From NCBI RefSeq assembly GCF_015694705.1, contig NZ_JADQDR010000002.1, positions 62,001 through 126,000 of the forward strand: a stretch of 64,000 nucleotides of DNA, given 5' to 3'. The translations under genes and the position numbers were made by a program. Below are positions 1-8,808 of the stretch, in pieces (within the stretch, counting starts at the first letter, position 1; the number at the start of each line of letters is the position of its first letter). The notes beneath the pieces were generated by a model. That model saw nothing but the letters and a program-made list of their open reading frames with translations. It searched no databases and was not told where the DNA came from. Source of the DNA: Pontibacter rufus. Lineage in GTDB: Bacteria; Bacteroidota; Bacteroidia; Cytophagales; Hymenobacteraceae.

Positions 1-2
1 TA

Positions 3-89
3 CTGGATAAAAAAGCCGGCAAAATCGGCGTTACCGGCATCTGCAACGGAGGTGGCGGCGCTTCTGCTATCGTGCTCGAGAAAATGTAA
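3..89 (+). CDS. Thiolase (acetyl-CoA acetyltransferase), C-terminal fragment
   Basis: Only the last 28 codons are in the window; the gene begins upstream of base 1. The reading frame ends with GVTGICNGGGGASAIVLEKM, the C-terminal thiolase signature in which the Cys of the ICNGGGGA segment is the second active-site cysteine that exchanges protons during Claisen condensation or thiolysis. The enzyme joins or splits acetyl-CoA units in fatty-acid oxidation or short-chain acyl-CoA metabolism. The stop is followed closely by a strong hairpin terminator, so it is the last gene of its transcript. The substrate class cannot be told from the tail. Confidence 0.88.
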   Translation: MDKKAGKIGVTGICNGGGGASAIVLEKM

Positions 90-116
90 TTCCGCCTTTC
101 CGGCACATAATTTGAC

Positions 117-152
117 AGAAGCCTTACGTTAAGCCCGTAAGGCTTCTTTTTT
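117..152 (+). terminator. Rho-independent terminator after thiolase
   Basis: A perfect 12-bp stem (AGAAGCCTTACG with CGTAAGGCTTCT) and a 7-base loop are followed by a run of T. It lies 27 bp after the thiolase stop. Confidence 0.85.
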
Positions 153-324
153 ATAAGCTAACAAAACCTCGCGGCGTGCGCACCTGAAAGGCATCTTTTT
201 AATGAGGATGCCTTCAATTTATACTTCGTTTGAATCGTTTTAAACGCATACTTGTTCTTCGTCTTTAGAGCGGCACAAGTATAAAATTTATCTTCCGCAG
301 AATCATAAAATACGATTGTCATAC

Positions 325-1647
325 ATGATGCGTACATTATTCTTTATTTTCCCGGCGTTTTGCCTGCTGCAAACCGCCGCTTTCGCTCAAACAAAAGTTA
401 CCACCTTTCACGACGAAGCGCATACCGCTGTAAAGGAAGTATACTTTGTGACACCCGACTCAACTATTGTAGGCTATTACAACCGCTACTACCCTACCGG
501 TCAGCCGGAGGTGCGGGTTAAATTTGTGGAAGGCAAGAAGGATAGTGTTTATACGGAGTTTTACCCGGATGGCCAGCCGAAATTGCAGGTAACGTATGCC
601 ATGGATGTAAAGCAGGGCCCATACAAAGCTTACCGTCCGGATGGCAAGCTGCTGCAGGAAGGTAGTTATGTTAACGACCAGCAAAGCAATCTGTTCAGGA
701 TATTTTATGAGGATGGTTCCCTGAAAAAAGAAACACAGTTTGTAAACGGCTTTCCGGAAGGGCTTGTGCGTGAATATTACCCTGGCGGCAAGCTGAAATC
801 GGAAGTTACTTACCAGGGCAGCCAGCAGAACGGGCCGGCCAAAACATACTACCCGAACGGCAATATAGAATCGGATGCCACTTACCGCAATGGCATGCTG
901 GAAGGCTCCCATAAAACCTACTTCGACAACGGGCAGCTACAGACGGAAGTTAGCAATGAGGCCGGCCGGAAGAACGGCACATTCAGGAGTTACTACCGCA
1001 GCGGCAAACCCAGCACCGAAGGCAGCTTTCTGGCCGGTAAAATGCATGGCGAATCCAAATCATACTACGAAAGCGGGCAGCTGCGCAGCAACATCACCTA
1101 TAAAAACGGGCAGATAAGTGGCACGGGTAAATACTTTTACGAAGACGGCAAGCTGAAAGAAGAAGTAACAGCCAGCAACAACGGCGAGAATACCAAATCA
1201 ACTTTATACTATCCGTCTGGCAACCTGCAGGCCGAACAGCAGCTGAAAGACAATAAAAAACACGGCGCCTGGAAAACATACTTTGATGCACCCGGCAAAC
1301 TGGTGCAGGTTTCGGAAAACTATGATGCAGATAAACTGACGGGCGACAGGTTGGTATACTATGAAAACGGCCAGGTAAAGGAGAAGTATACGTATGAAGA
1401 CGGTAAAATCGTAGGCATCAGTTACGAATACTATCCTTCCGGTAAAGTAAAATCAGAGACAAACCACAAAGACGGGCTTCGCTTTGGCCCTTACAAACAG
1501 TATTTTGAGAACGGCAAGGTAGAAGTACTCGGGCAGTTCCGCAACAACCGCGAAACCGGCACCTGGAAATACCAGGATGAAAATGGTAAGGTGCTGAAAA
1601 CGCTGGTTTACCGCAACGGCCAGGTAGTGGAAGATAAGGCCAAATAG
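325..1647 (+). CDS. Secreted MORN_2-repeat protein (YwqK-family antitoxin-like)
   Basis: About 440 residues with a signal peptide (basic start, hydrophobic core, cleavage near AFA-Q) followed almost entirely by tandem repeats of roughly 23 residues. Each repeat carries a Y-Y-x-x-G-K/Q-x-K-x-E core such as YYPNGN or YYESGQLRS, with glycine-bearing turns. This is the MORN_2 variant repeat found in proteins annotated as YwqK-family antitoxins and in many secreted Bacteroidota proteins. The repeats should form an elongated beta-hairpin ladder; a binding role outside the cytoplasm is inferred and the partner is unknown. ATG at 325 or 328 starts directly at the signal peptide; an in-frame TTG at 316 adds only three polar residues and was not used. 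It is a single-gene unit ending at a terminator. Confidence 0.8.
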   Translation: MMRTLFFIFPAFCLLQTAAFAQTKVTTFHDEAHTAVKEVYFVTPDSTIVGYYNRYYPTGQPEVRVKFVEGKKDSVYTEFYPDGQPKLQVTYAMDVKQGPYKAYRPDGKLLQEGSYVNDQQSNLFRIFYEDGSLKKETQFVNGFPEGLVREYYPGGKLKSEVTYQGSQQNGPAKTYYPNGNIESDATYRNGMLEGSHKTYFDNGQLQTEVSNEAGRKNGTFRSYYRSGKPSTEGSFLAGKMHGESKSYYESGQLRSNITYKNGQISGTGKYFYEDGKLKEEVTASNNGENTKSTLYYPSGNLQAEQQLKDNKKHGAWKTYFDAPGKLVQVSENYDADKLTGDRLVYYENGQVKEKYTYEDGKIVGISYEYYPSGKVKSETNHKDGLRFGPYKQYFENGKVEVLGQFRNNRETGTWKYQDENGKVLKTLVYRNGQVVEDKAK

Positions 1648-1664
1648 CGAAGTATAGCTTTCGC

Positions 1665-1702
1665 AAAAACACCTCCGATTGCAAAGTTGGAGGTGTTTTT
1701 TT
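1665..1702 (+). terminator. Rho-independent terminator
   Basis: The stem AACACCTCC/GGAGGTGTT has a 12-base loop and is followed by seven T, just after the MORN protein stop. Confidence 0.85.
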
Positions 1703-1770
1703 GCTTAAATTTACAGGTATGTTCTGCCGGCGGTTCTATAAACCCGGCCTATCTTCTATACTTTACCAGG

Positions 1771-3057
1771 ATGAACGAAGGGAAGCAGCCATTAAAACTC
1801 GACTATAACAGCTCTTATATCAGCGTAAACCTGCTCGACGAACTCGATTACATCATCGGCGGTTATGGCCAGGCAACACTTGCCTCAGTGTTTTCGCTCA
1901 ACACCTTTATCGAATCTTTTATACTTAACGGGCAGTTTTACATCTCGGACCTGGAGTTTAAGCATATGCAGCTTACGTCCCGCCCTTTTTTCCCGAACGG
2001 ACGTCCGGTTTTTGATTTGCTCGCGAATGAGGAGTGCATTTCGGTTATTTCCGGCATTGGCACGCCGGTAGCGAAAAGCGTGTATGTAGAGAAAGTTGAC
2101 AAGCAGAATCCAGAAGAAGTATACAAAGCAGTAGCAGGGATTCAGGACACGCTGGCCGCAGAAGGCAAGGCTGCTTACCTTATCCTCGCAAAGCCGGACC
2201 AAACGCAATACAACATCAGGTACCTGAGCCTGGGCGGTACTGAAGACGGCCTTATAGTAGGTGAGCACAGCAGTTCTCCGGAGGCGATTGTAAAAAGGCT
2301 TTACGAAGCTTTGGGCAACACCAACGTGCAGACCACGCTGCCGATGTATACTTACCCTTTCCAAATTAGCGAACTCAACAAGCAGGGTATCAGCAAAGAA
2401 ATCCTCTGGAAGCTAAGCGATGCCTTCAGTCAGAAACAAAACGAACTCAGTCATTACCTTGGGTTCGATTACCAGCCTATCCCGCCGCTGGTACCTATCC
2501 TATTTTCGCAGTGCAATACAATCGCTGATATTCCCGCAAAGCTGCTGCAACTGCGCCACGATTTCCAGGATTTGAGAAGCTCCATCCTCAAGTTTGAAAA
2601 GCAAATTAACGAAGCCGAATCGATAAAAGAGCAGTTTGAAGCAATTAAAGAGATAGACGAATTCTGGAAAGTGTTTAACAGCAAGTATAAGGAGAAAAGC
2701 AGCAGGCTGCTGTACCGCTTCTGGGATGTGGCCAAAGAATCCGACTACGAAAAAGCAGTTGATGGGGCAATAGACAACGACACTACATCCGACATAATCA
2801 AAGACCTGAACATCGGAAAAATTGCCGGAAAAACGCTCTCCAAAGTATACGACTGGTATAAAGAAAAAAGAGTTTTAAACCGGTTCAAAGGCGTCACCAA
2901 CATCTGGGACTTGTTTCAGGATGCCCCTAACCTGCGGCAGCAAATCGTGGAGGTTGAGCGCATATTTAACATAACAATTGACACTACGGAATTAAATATG
3001 CTAAATCAGCAGATAGACAGCATGAAGCAACACCTGTCCAATCCCGACAAGCCCTGA
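1771..3057 (+). CDS. Hypothetical protein with a C-terminal coiled coil
   Basis: I do not recognise this 428-residue protein. It has no signal peptide or membrane segment. The N-terminal half is mixed alpha/beta with several aromatic residues. Around residues 250-310 a long charged helix begins (LRSSILKFEKQINEAESIKE) that looks like a coiled coil, and the C-terminus is again helical and ends in a short amphipathic stretch. The start is placed at the ATG of MNEGKQPL because the in-frame extension upstream crosses the preceding terminator. Single gene; codon use resembles its neighbours. Confidence 0.6.
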   Translation: MNEGKQPLKLDYNSSYISVNLLDELDYIIGGYGQATLASVFSLNTFIESFILNGQFYISDLEFKHMQLTSRPFFPNGRPVFDLLANEECISVISGIGTPVAKSVYVEKVDKQNPEEVYKAVAGIQDTLAAEGKAAYLILAKPDQTQYNIRYLSLGGTEDGLIVGEHSSSPEAIVKRLYEALGNTNVQTTLPMYTYPFQISELNKQGISKEILWKLSDAFSQKQNELSHYLGFDYQPIPPLVPILFSQCNTIADIPAKLLQLRHDFQDLRSSILKFEKQINEAESIKEQFEAIKEIDEFWKVFNSKYKEKSSRLLYRFWDVAKESDYEKAVDGAIDNDTTSDIIKDLNIGKIAGKTLSKVYDWYKEKRVLNRFKGVTNIWDLFQDAPNLRQQIVEVERIFNITIDTTELNMLNQQIDSMKQHLSNPDKP

Positions 3058-3430
3058 ATCGCTTCAAGCTCGCTCTTCAGCAAGAATAAATAACAGTAGG
3101 ACTTCATTATGTTTAGAGGACTATACTTAAAAGAAGGCAAACTATAACAAAGCAATATTTGCCAGGTGCACATTATGAGCCTCCACTGTTCGAGCGTTCA
3201 GCGAGTGGGGGTAGGGGCCCTCGATTTGAAGCTTCTTGATTCTTTTGTCCCGAATGCTTTCGGGAGCCTAGCCGGCGAGGCGAAAAGCTAGCTATAAATC
3301 TTATACTTTAAATCCACAGTGAGCCTTTTCTACAGAGCAGAATTATTACCGCCCCCTCTCCTGCATAATTTCTCCAACAACTATATTATACTTTGAAGCA
3401 AACCCACTATCTTACTATTAAAAACATACG
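3058..3430. other. Gene-free spacer with a branched fold-back
   Basis: No coding frame is convincing here. Bases 3242-3287 can fold as nested stems: outer CTTTT/AAAAG, with CCCGAA/TTCGGG and CCT/AGG inside. Two copies of the AAGTATA heptamer (as TATACTT) lie at about 3301 and 3388, the second just upstream of the amidase gene. Confidence 0.5.
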
Positions 3431-5065
3431 ATGGATAGGAGAAACTTTATACGGAACGGCTCCCTGGCAAGCCTGGCGGTATCTACGCTGAGCATAAGCG
3501 CCTGCAACACGGTTGCAAACGAAAAAGAACAGCATGAAACTGCCGCTAAAGACGGGACGATAAAAGATTTTGAATTGGATGAAGCAACAGTTAACGGGCT
3601 GCAGGAGAAAATGCAGAGCGGCGAACTGACGTCCAAAGCCATTACGCAACTATACCTCGACCGCATCGAGGCCATTGACAAAAACGGCCCTAAATTAAAC
3701 GCCGTGATTGAAGTAAACCCGGATGCTTTAAGTATAGCTGAGGCGATGGACAAGGAACGTAAATCAGGCAGAATAAGAGGCCCGCTGCACGGCATACCTG
3801 TATTGATTAAGGACAATATTGATACGGCTGATAAAATGCAAACCACCGCCGGCGCACTGGCACTGGAAGGCAACATCGCCTCGAACGATGCTTACATTGT
3901 GAAGCAACTGCGCAAAGCAGGTGCTGTATTGCTGGGCAAAACCAACCTGAGCGAATGGGCCAATTTCCGCTCTACCCGCTCCTCATCGGGCTGGAGCAGC
4001 CGTGGCGGCCAGACGCGCAACGCCTACGTGCTCGACCGCAGTCCCTGTGGCTCATCTTCTGGCTCGGGGGTGGCCGTATCAGCCAACCTTTGCACTATAG
4101 CCGTAGGCACCGAAACCGATGGCTCTATTGTTTGTCCAGCCGCCGTTAGCAGCGTAGTGGGCATCAAACCAACTGTTGGCCTGGTAAGCCGCACCGGCAT
4201 CATTCCTATCTCCGCCACGCAGGACACCGCCGGTCCGCTGGCCCGCACCGTAACTGATGCTACCATACTTCTGGGCGTGCTCGCCGGTGCAGACGCGAAA
4301 GATGCTGTGACCAAAGAAAGTACCGGAAAGTCCTATACCGATTACACGCAGTTTCTGGATGCCAACAGTTTGCAGGGCAAGCGCATCGGCATAGAAAAGA
4401 CGTTCATGAAAGGCCACGAAGGTGTAGATGTGCTGTTGCAAAAAGCCCTAGATACGCTTCGCAGCAAAGGCGCTACCATTGTGGAAGTAGAGGTGGTAGA
4501 CAAAATAAACAAGCTCGGCAGCGATGAGTTCAAGGTGTTGCAGTATGAGTTTAAAGATGGCGTAGATAAGTACCTGGCCGGGGCCAATGCCAAAGTAAAA
4601 TCACTCGACGATGTGATTGCCTTCAACAAAGCCCACGAGAAGGAAGCGATGCCATATTTTAAGCAGGAAACACTGGAAAGCTCAGCAGCCCTGGAAGGTT
4701 TAGATAGCAAAGATTATCAGGAGGCACAGCAAAAAAACCTGACTACTTCCCGCAAAATTATAGATGAGGTCATGGCAGAAAATAAACTTGATGCTATTTC
4801 CGGTCCGACCTATGGCCCCTCCTGGTGCATCGATGTAGTAAACGGCGATTCCTTTTCGGGCTATGGCTTGTCCACACCTGCAGCCATTGCCGGTTATCCG
4901 CACATAACAGTACCCCTGGGCGCAGTACAGGGGCTCCCGATTGGAATCTCTTTTTTTGGCGGCGCTTATACAGAACCCAAACTCATCGGCATTTCCTATG
5001 CCTATGAGCAGGCAACACACAACAGGATCACACCCGAGTTCAAGAAGTCTACCAATCCGGCCTAA
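3431..5065 (+). CDS. Amidase-signature family amidase, lipoprotein
   Basis: A hydrolase of the amidase signature family, which cuts C-N amide bonds with a Ser-cisSer-Lys triad. The Lys is residue 127 (GIPVLIKDNIDT), the cis-Ser lies in the CGSSSGSG loop near 207-212, and the nucleophile is Ser232 in GTETDGSI. The N-terminus starts MDRRNFIRNG, Tat-like, and runs into a lipobox ending at Cys25 (SISAC), so the enzyme is probably a periplasmic lipoprotein rather than the GatA subunit of tRNA amidotransferase; gatB and gatC are not nearby. The GTETDGSIVCPA form of the signature resembles peptide amidases. The substrate is unknown. It stands alone and ends at a terminator. Confidence 0.85.
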   Translation: MDRRNFIRNGSLASLAVSTLSISACNTVANEKEQHETAAKDGTIKDFELDEATVNGLQEKMQSGELTSKAITQLYLDRIEAIDKNGPKLNAVIEVNPDALSIAEAMDKERKSGRIRGPLHGIPVLIKDNIDTADKMQTTAGALALEGNIASNDAYIVKQLRKAGAVLLGKTNLSEWANFRSTRSSSGWSSRGGQTRNAYVLDRSPCGSSSGSGVAVSANLCTIAVGTETDGSIVCPAAVSSVVGIKPTVGLVSRTGIIPISATQDTAGPLARTVTDATILLGVLAGADAKDAVTKESTGKSYTDYTQFLDANSLQGKRIGIEKTFMKGHEGVDVLLQKALDTLRSKGATIVEVEVVDKINKLGSDEFKVLQYEFKDGVDKYLAGANAKVKSLDDVIAFNKAHEKEAMPYFKQETLESSAALEGLDSKDYQEAQQKNLTTSRKIIDEVMAENKLDAISGPTYGPSWCIDVVNGDSFSGYGLSTPAAIAGYPHITVPLGAVQGLPIGISFFGGAYTEPKLIGISYAYEQATHNRITPEFKKSTNPA

Positions 5066-5085
5066 GTATACATAGTATGATTCAC

Positions 5086-5126
5086 AGAACTCCCCTGCCC
5101 CTCCGAGCAGGGGAGTTCTATTTTTT
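5086..5126 (+). terminator. Rho-independent terminator
   Basis: A perfect 13-bp stem AGAACTCCCCTGC/GCAGGGGAGTTCT is followed by A and six T, directly after the amidase gene. Confidence 0.88.
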
Positions 5127-5820
5127 AGCCCTTCTCTGTCCCTGCCCCATCTCCTCCTCTTATCCTGATATTCTACCTCCAAAACAGTAGAGGAGTCATG
5201 CTGCACATCCTAAAACTTTCATTCCATAGAGACAGCCTCACTCCCTTCCTCAAGAATTTTTGCAGAATGACAGAACGGATAACCAATCCTGAGATTGGTA
5301 CTTCTACTTCTGCTAAAGCACAGGCCGCAACCATCGTACCGACTGAAAAAACAGAAGCTTTCGAAAGAACATTAGCTACTGGAATGAATCCCAGTCCCTT
5401 GATTGGGCGCCTTGGTGTGTTCCGGTGCCGCGCATGCGGCAGCGCTCCAGCGCAGGTTCACGCCGCCGCGCCCAATCAAGGGACGAGCCCCCGCGGGCTT
5501 GAGCGCACCAAAGCCAAAGATGAAACAAGAAGCTAATAAAGCCGTGGATGAACAGCAGCTACAAAGCATAGCAAAGGAATAACTTCAAAACCATAAGATT
5601 CAAGCGATTTACAATCCATCCAACTACCTCACCAACCTGCTATACTATAAAACTTCCAGTAAACCCACCTTCTACATTAAGAATTATTTTCTAATAATTT
5701 TATCTGCTTAAAACACGCAACAGCTGAATTACTTATGCATTTATCGATGAAACCTGCGGCCGGGGTTGATTTTTAATTCCTAAATCTTCAAATTACCTTC
5801 GCAACCTAAACACGCATACC
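5127..5820. other. Long gene-free spacer before the biotin operon
   Basis: No supported gene. A 112-codon open frame at 5198-5536 crosses a palindromic element and has no protein-like composition. The last 60 bases hold a weak Bacteroidota promoter candidate for bioB: TACCTTCG (5794-5801), one mismatch from TAnnTTTG, without a well-spaced TTG upstream. Confidence 0.5.
5394..5484. repeat. GC-rich element with 16-bp perfect inverted ends
   Basis: GTCCCTTGATTGGGCG (5394-5409) is perfectly inverted at 5469-5484. Between the arms lie smaller hairpins GCCGC-GCAT-GCGGC and GCGCT-CC-AGCGC, and a further GAGCCC/GGGCTT hairpin follows. Base composition is clearly richer in GC than the AT-rich surroundings. 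It looks like a repetitive extragenic element or miniature element; no target duplication is evident. Confidence 0.65.
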
Positions 5821-6819
5821 ATGATGCAAAACGGACTGAACGAAGGCCTCCGGAATAACTGGAGCCTGGAAGAGATAAAGGAGCTTTACAACAAACCTGT
5901 GCTGGAGCTGATTGTAGAAGCAGCCAATGTGCACAAGCAGTACCAGGCCACCGGCGAAGTACAGGTTTGTACCTTGTTATCCGTAAAAACCGGCGGCTGC
6001 CCCGAGGACTGTGCTTACTGTCCGCAGGCAGCGCGCTACAACACCGGCGTGGATGTACACAAGCTGATGAGCCAGGAGCAGGTTTTGGCCTCCGCGCAGC
6101 GCGCGAAAGAAGGAGGCTCTACCCGCTTCTGCATGGGCGCTGCCTGGCGCGAAGTGCGCGACAACCGCGACTTCGACAAGGTGCTGAACATGGTGAAAGG
6201 CGTAAATGATTTGGGCCTGGAAGTATGCTGCACGCTGGGCATGGTAAACGAATACCAGGCAGAGCGCCTGAAAGAGGCCGGCCTGTATGCCTACAACCAC
6301 AACCTGGATACCTCCGAAGATAACTATGCCAGCATCATCACCACGCGTACCTACGATGATCGCCTGAATACGATTGACAACGTGCGCAAAGCAGGAATTT
6401 CGGTGTGCTCCGGCGGCATTATCGGCTTGGGCGAAACGGAAGAGGATCGCATCGGCATGCTGTATACCTTGTCTACGATGGAGCAGCATCCGGAATCGGT
6501 GCCGGTCAATGCGCTGGTGCCGGTAAAAGGCACGCCGCTGGAAAATCAGCCGCGTGTGTCGGTGTGGGAGATGGTGCGCATGATTGCCACAGCCCGCATC
6601 CTGATGCCAAAATCAATGGTGCGCTTATCGGCTGGCCGTGAAGCCATGGACGTGACCGAGCAGGCCCTTTGTTTCCTGGCCGGTGCAAACTCCATCTTTA
6701 CCGGAGAAAAGCTCCTTACTACGCCAAATCCTGATTTCGACCAGGACCGGGCGATGTTCCAGTTGCTGGGCCTCAAACCCCGCAAATCATTTAAAGAAGA
6801 AACACAAGCTGTTTGTTAG
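5821..6819 (+). CDS. bioB: Biotin synthase
   Basis: A radical S-adenosylmethionine enzyme that inserts sulfur into dethiobiotin, the last step of biotin synthesis. The three cysteines binding the catalytic 4Fe-4S cluster are C60, C64 and C67 (CPEDCAYC). The later conserved [15 protein letters not shown] and SAGREAM segments are all present, and length (332 residues) is normal. It heads bioB-bioF-bioD-bioA. The stop codon lies inside a 13-bp inverted repeat that fills the gap to bioF. The start is the first of two adjacent ATG codons; either is possible. Confidence 0.97.
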   Translation: MMQNGLNEGLRNNWSLEEIKELYNKPVLELIVEAANVHKQYQATGEVQVCTLLSVKTGGCPEDCAYCPQAARYNTGVDVHKLMSQEQVLASAQRAKEGGSTRFCMGAAWREVRDNRDFDKVLNMVKGVNDLGLEVCCTLGMVNEYQAERLKEAGLYAYNHNLDTSEDNYASIITTRTYDDRLNTIDNVRKAGISVCSGGIIGLGETEEDRIGMLYTLSTMEQHPESVPVNALVPVKGTPLENQPRVSVWEMVRMIATARILMPKSMVRLSAGREAMDVTEQALCFLAGANSIFTGEKLLTTPNPDFDQDRAMFQLLGLKPRKSFKEETQAVC

Positions 6820-6891
6820 ATTTTAGACGCTAGATATTAGACGTTAGACTTTACTAAAATGAAATCTCTTTCTTTTCAGTCTAAAATCTAA
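6816..6891. repeat. Inverted repeat at the bioB stop
   Basis: TTAGATTTTAGAC (6816-6828, containing the bioB TAG stop) is perfectly inverted at 6879-6891. The spacer is built of related words such as TAGATATTAGAC and GTTAGACTTT. A related element starts at the bioD stop. It could be an RNA-processing or 3'-end-protecting stem within the operon mRNA. Confidence 0.7.
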
Positions 6892-6897
6892 CATCTA

Positions 6898-8037
6898 ATG
6901 TCTAGTATCTTAGAAGAAAACCTACAGCAAAAGCTCACAGAGCGGGCGGCAAAAGGGAATTTGCGCCAGCTTAAGGTTACCTCCGGGCTGGTGGATTTCT
7001 GTTCGAACGATTACCTCGGGCTGGCACGAAGCGAAAAACTGCGGGCGCTCATCCGGGAGGAAGAAGAGAAGTATAAACATTTGCCGCTGGGCGCAACCGG
7101 CTCCCGGCTTTTATCCGGCAACCATCCGCTGTTCGAGGAACTGGAAACCATAATTGCCACGTACCATCACGGCGAAGCAGCGCTGCTGTTCAATTCCGGG
7201 TACACGGCCAATGTTGGGCTCTTGTCGGCACTGCCGCAGCGGAGCGATACTGTTTTTTACGACGAGGCCAGCCACGCCTCCATGAAAGACGGCCTGCGCC
7301 TGAGCTTTGCTAAAAGTTATAGTTTCCGGCACAACGATGTGGCCGACCTGCGTCAAAAGCTAAAACTGGCTGCCGGACAAGTATACGTGGTGGTGGAAGC
7401 TGTATACTCAATGGATGGCGACCAGGCACCTTTGCAGGAACTGGCACAACTCTGCCGGGAACAGAACGCCGCGCTGATAGTAGATGAAGCCCATGCGGTT
7501 GGTTTGTATGGCGAAAAAGGAGAAGGCTTAACCGTGGCGCTCGGGCTGGAAAAAGAGGTGTTTGCGCAGGTGATTACGTACGGCAAAGCGATGGGCAACC
7601 ACGGTGCTGCTGTGGTGGGCGCTAAAGTGCTGCGCGAGTTTTTGATTAACTACAGCCGCGCTTTTATTTATACAACCGGCTTGCCAACACACGCCCTGGT
7701 GGCGCTGAAATGTGCTTATACTTTGTTGCCGGATATGACGCAGGAACGCAGGCAGGTAAAAAGGCTGGCACAGCAATTATACGGGCAGCTAAACCAACTG
7801 CCGGGTATCCGCTGCGCGCCGCAGGAGAGCGTTATACTTTCTGTATTTGTGGAGGAAGGCGGAACAGCGAAGTTAAAGACCTTGGCTTCGTTTTTACAGC
7901 AGCAGGGATTTGACGTGCGCCCGGTGCTGAGTCCTACGGTGCCTACAGGTCAGGAGCGGCTGCGGGTGATAGTACATGCTTTTAATACATCAGAACAAAT
8001 TGACGGTCTCGTGAAGGCCATAGCCAAAGGAACATGA
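6898..8037 (+). CDS. bioF: 8-amino-7-oxononanoate synthase
   Basis: A PLP enzyme condensing pimeloyl-ACP (or CoA) with alanine to give 8-amino-7-oxononanoate, the first ring-building step of biotin synthesis. Visible family marks are CSNDYLGLA near residue 40, LFNSGYTANVGLL, the VDEAHAVGLYG cofactor-binding segment, and the PLP lysine in ITYGKAMGNHGAA. Length 379 is typical. The ATG at 6898 is embedded in the downstream arm of the repeat that follows bioB. Its stop overlaps the bioD start in ATGA, suggesting translational coupling. Confidence 0.94.
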   Translation: MSSILEENLQQKLTERAAKGNLRQLKVTSGLVDFCSNDYLGLARSEKLRALIREEEEKYKHLPLGATGSRLLSGNHPLFEELETIIATYHHGEAALLFNSGYTANVGLLSALPQRSDTVFYDEASHASMKDGLRLSFAKSYSFRHNDVADLRQKLKLAAGQVYVVVEAVYSMDGDQAPLQELAQLCREQNAALIVDEAHAVGLYGEKGEGLTVALGLEKEVFAQVITYGKAMGNHGAAVVGAKVLREFLINYSRAFIYTTGLPTHALVALKCAYTLLPDMTQERRQVKRLAQQLYGQLNQLPGIRCAPQESVILSVFVEEGGTAKLKTLASFLQQQGFDVRPVLSPTVPTGQERLRVIVHAFNTSEQIDGLVKAIAKGT

Positions 8038-8663
8038 AAAGCTATTTTGTAACAGGTATCGGAACAGATGTGGGCAAAACCGTTGCCGCTGCCATACTCA
8101 CGGAGGCGCTTCAGGCCGATTACTGGAAACCTGTGCAGGCAGGCGGGCTTGATTTTACAGACACTGACATGGTGCAAAGCCTGGTGTCTAATCCGGTTTC
8201 TGTGTTTCACCCGGAAGCTTACCGGCTTAAGATGCCTGCCTCACCTCATCGCGCCGCTGCTGCTGAAGGCATCGAGATTAAGATACATGGCATGCAACTG
8301 CCACAAACCGACAACAATCTGATTGTGGAAGGTGCCGGCGGCCTGATGGTGCCGCTCAACAAGCGCTACCTTATGCTGGATCTGGTGCAGCAACTGGGCC
8401 TGGAAGTTATCCTGATTTCCCGTAACTACCTCGGAAGTATAAACCATACTTTGCTCACCGCCGAAGTCCTGCGCCACCGCAAGATACCTGTAGCCGGCAT
8501 TATTTTTAATGGCGAGGAAAACACGTCCTCCGAAGATTTCATTATCAAGTATACAGGCCTGCGTCGCCTCCCCTCCATCCGCCAGGAAGCTGACTTTTGC
8601 AAAGAAACCGTAGCCGAATATGCCAGGCAGTTCGAAGACTGTTTTGCGGATGTTAAATGCTAG
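8034..8663 (+). CDS. bioD: Dethiobiotin synthetase
   Basis: ATP-dependent carboxylase closing the ureido ring of dethiobiotin from 7,8-diaminopelargonate and CO2. The P-loop GTDVGKT spans residues 10-16, with the early Lys in YWKPVQAG and the EGAGGLMVPL segment also present. Length 209 is normal. It overlaps bioF by 4 bp (ATGA). The stop codon TAG is the first three bases of another copy of the repeat found after bioB. Confidence 0.95.
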   Translation: MKSYFVTGIGTDVGKTVAAAILTEALQADYWKPVQAGGLDFTDTDMVQSLVSNPVSVFHPEAYRLKMPASPHRAAAAEGIEIKIHGMQLPQTDNNLIVEGAGGLMVPLNKRYLMLDLVQQLGLEVILISRNYLGSINHTLLTAEVLRHRKIPVAGIIFNGEENTSSEDFIIKYTGLRRLPSIRQEADFCKETVAEYARQFEDCFADVKC

Positions 8664-8808
8664 ACATTAGATGTAAGACTTTATATATCAGGTTATATTG
8701 AAGAGAGGTTTACTTTAATCAGTTTTGTTATTTTTGGGATGAAGTGTCTGATGTAACTATCAACGTAGAACATTGATATTTTTGTCTAAAGTCTAACATC
8801 TATCATAA
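8661..8808. repeat. Second bio-operon repeat, bioD-bioA spacer
   Basis: TAGATGTAAGACT (8668-8680) is inverted with one mismatch at 8790-8802 (AGTCTAACATCTA). The words TAGACATTAGATG and GTCTAA match those in the bioB-bioF spacer, so the two gaps share a repeat family. The loop is AT-rich and holds no gene. Confidence 0.6.

Noticed and set aside
460..912. Long antisense open frames inside the MORN, bioB, dnaB and mpl genes
   Set aside because: They are mirror frames of repeat-rich or GC-biased coding DNA; products lack domain features and the sense genes are well supported.
5198..5536. 112-codon forward open frame in the spacer before bioB
   Set aside because: It runs across the palindromic element and its translation has no domain-like composition; likely a chance frame.
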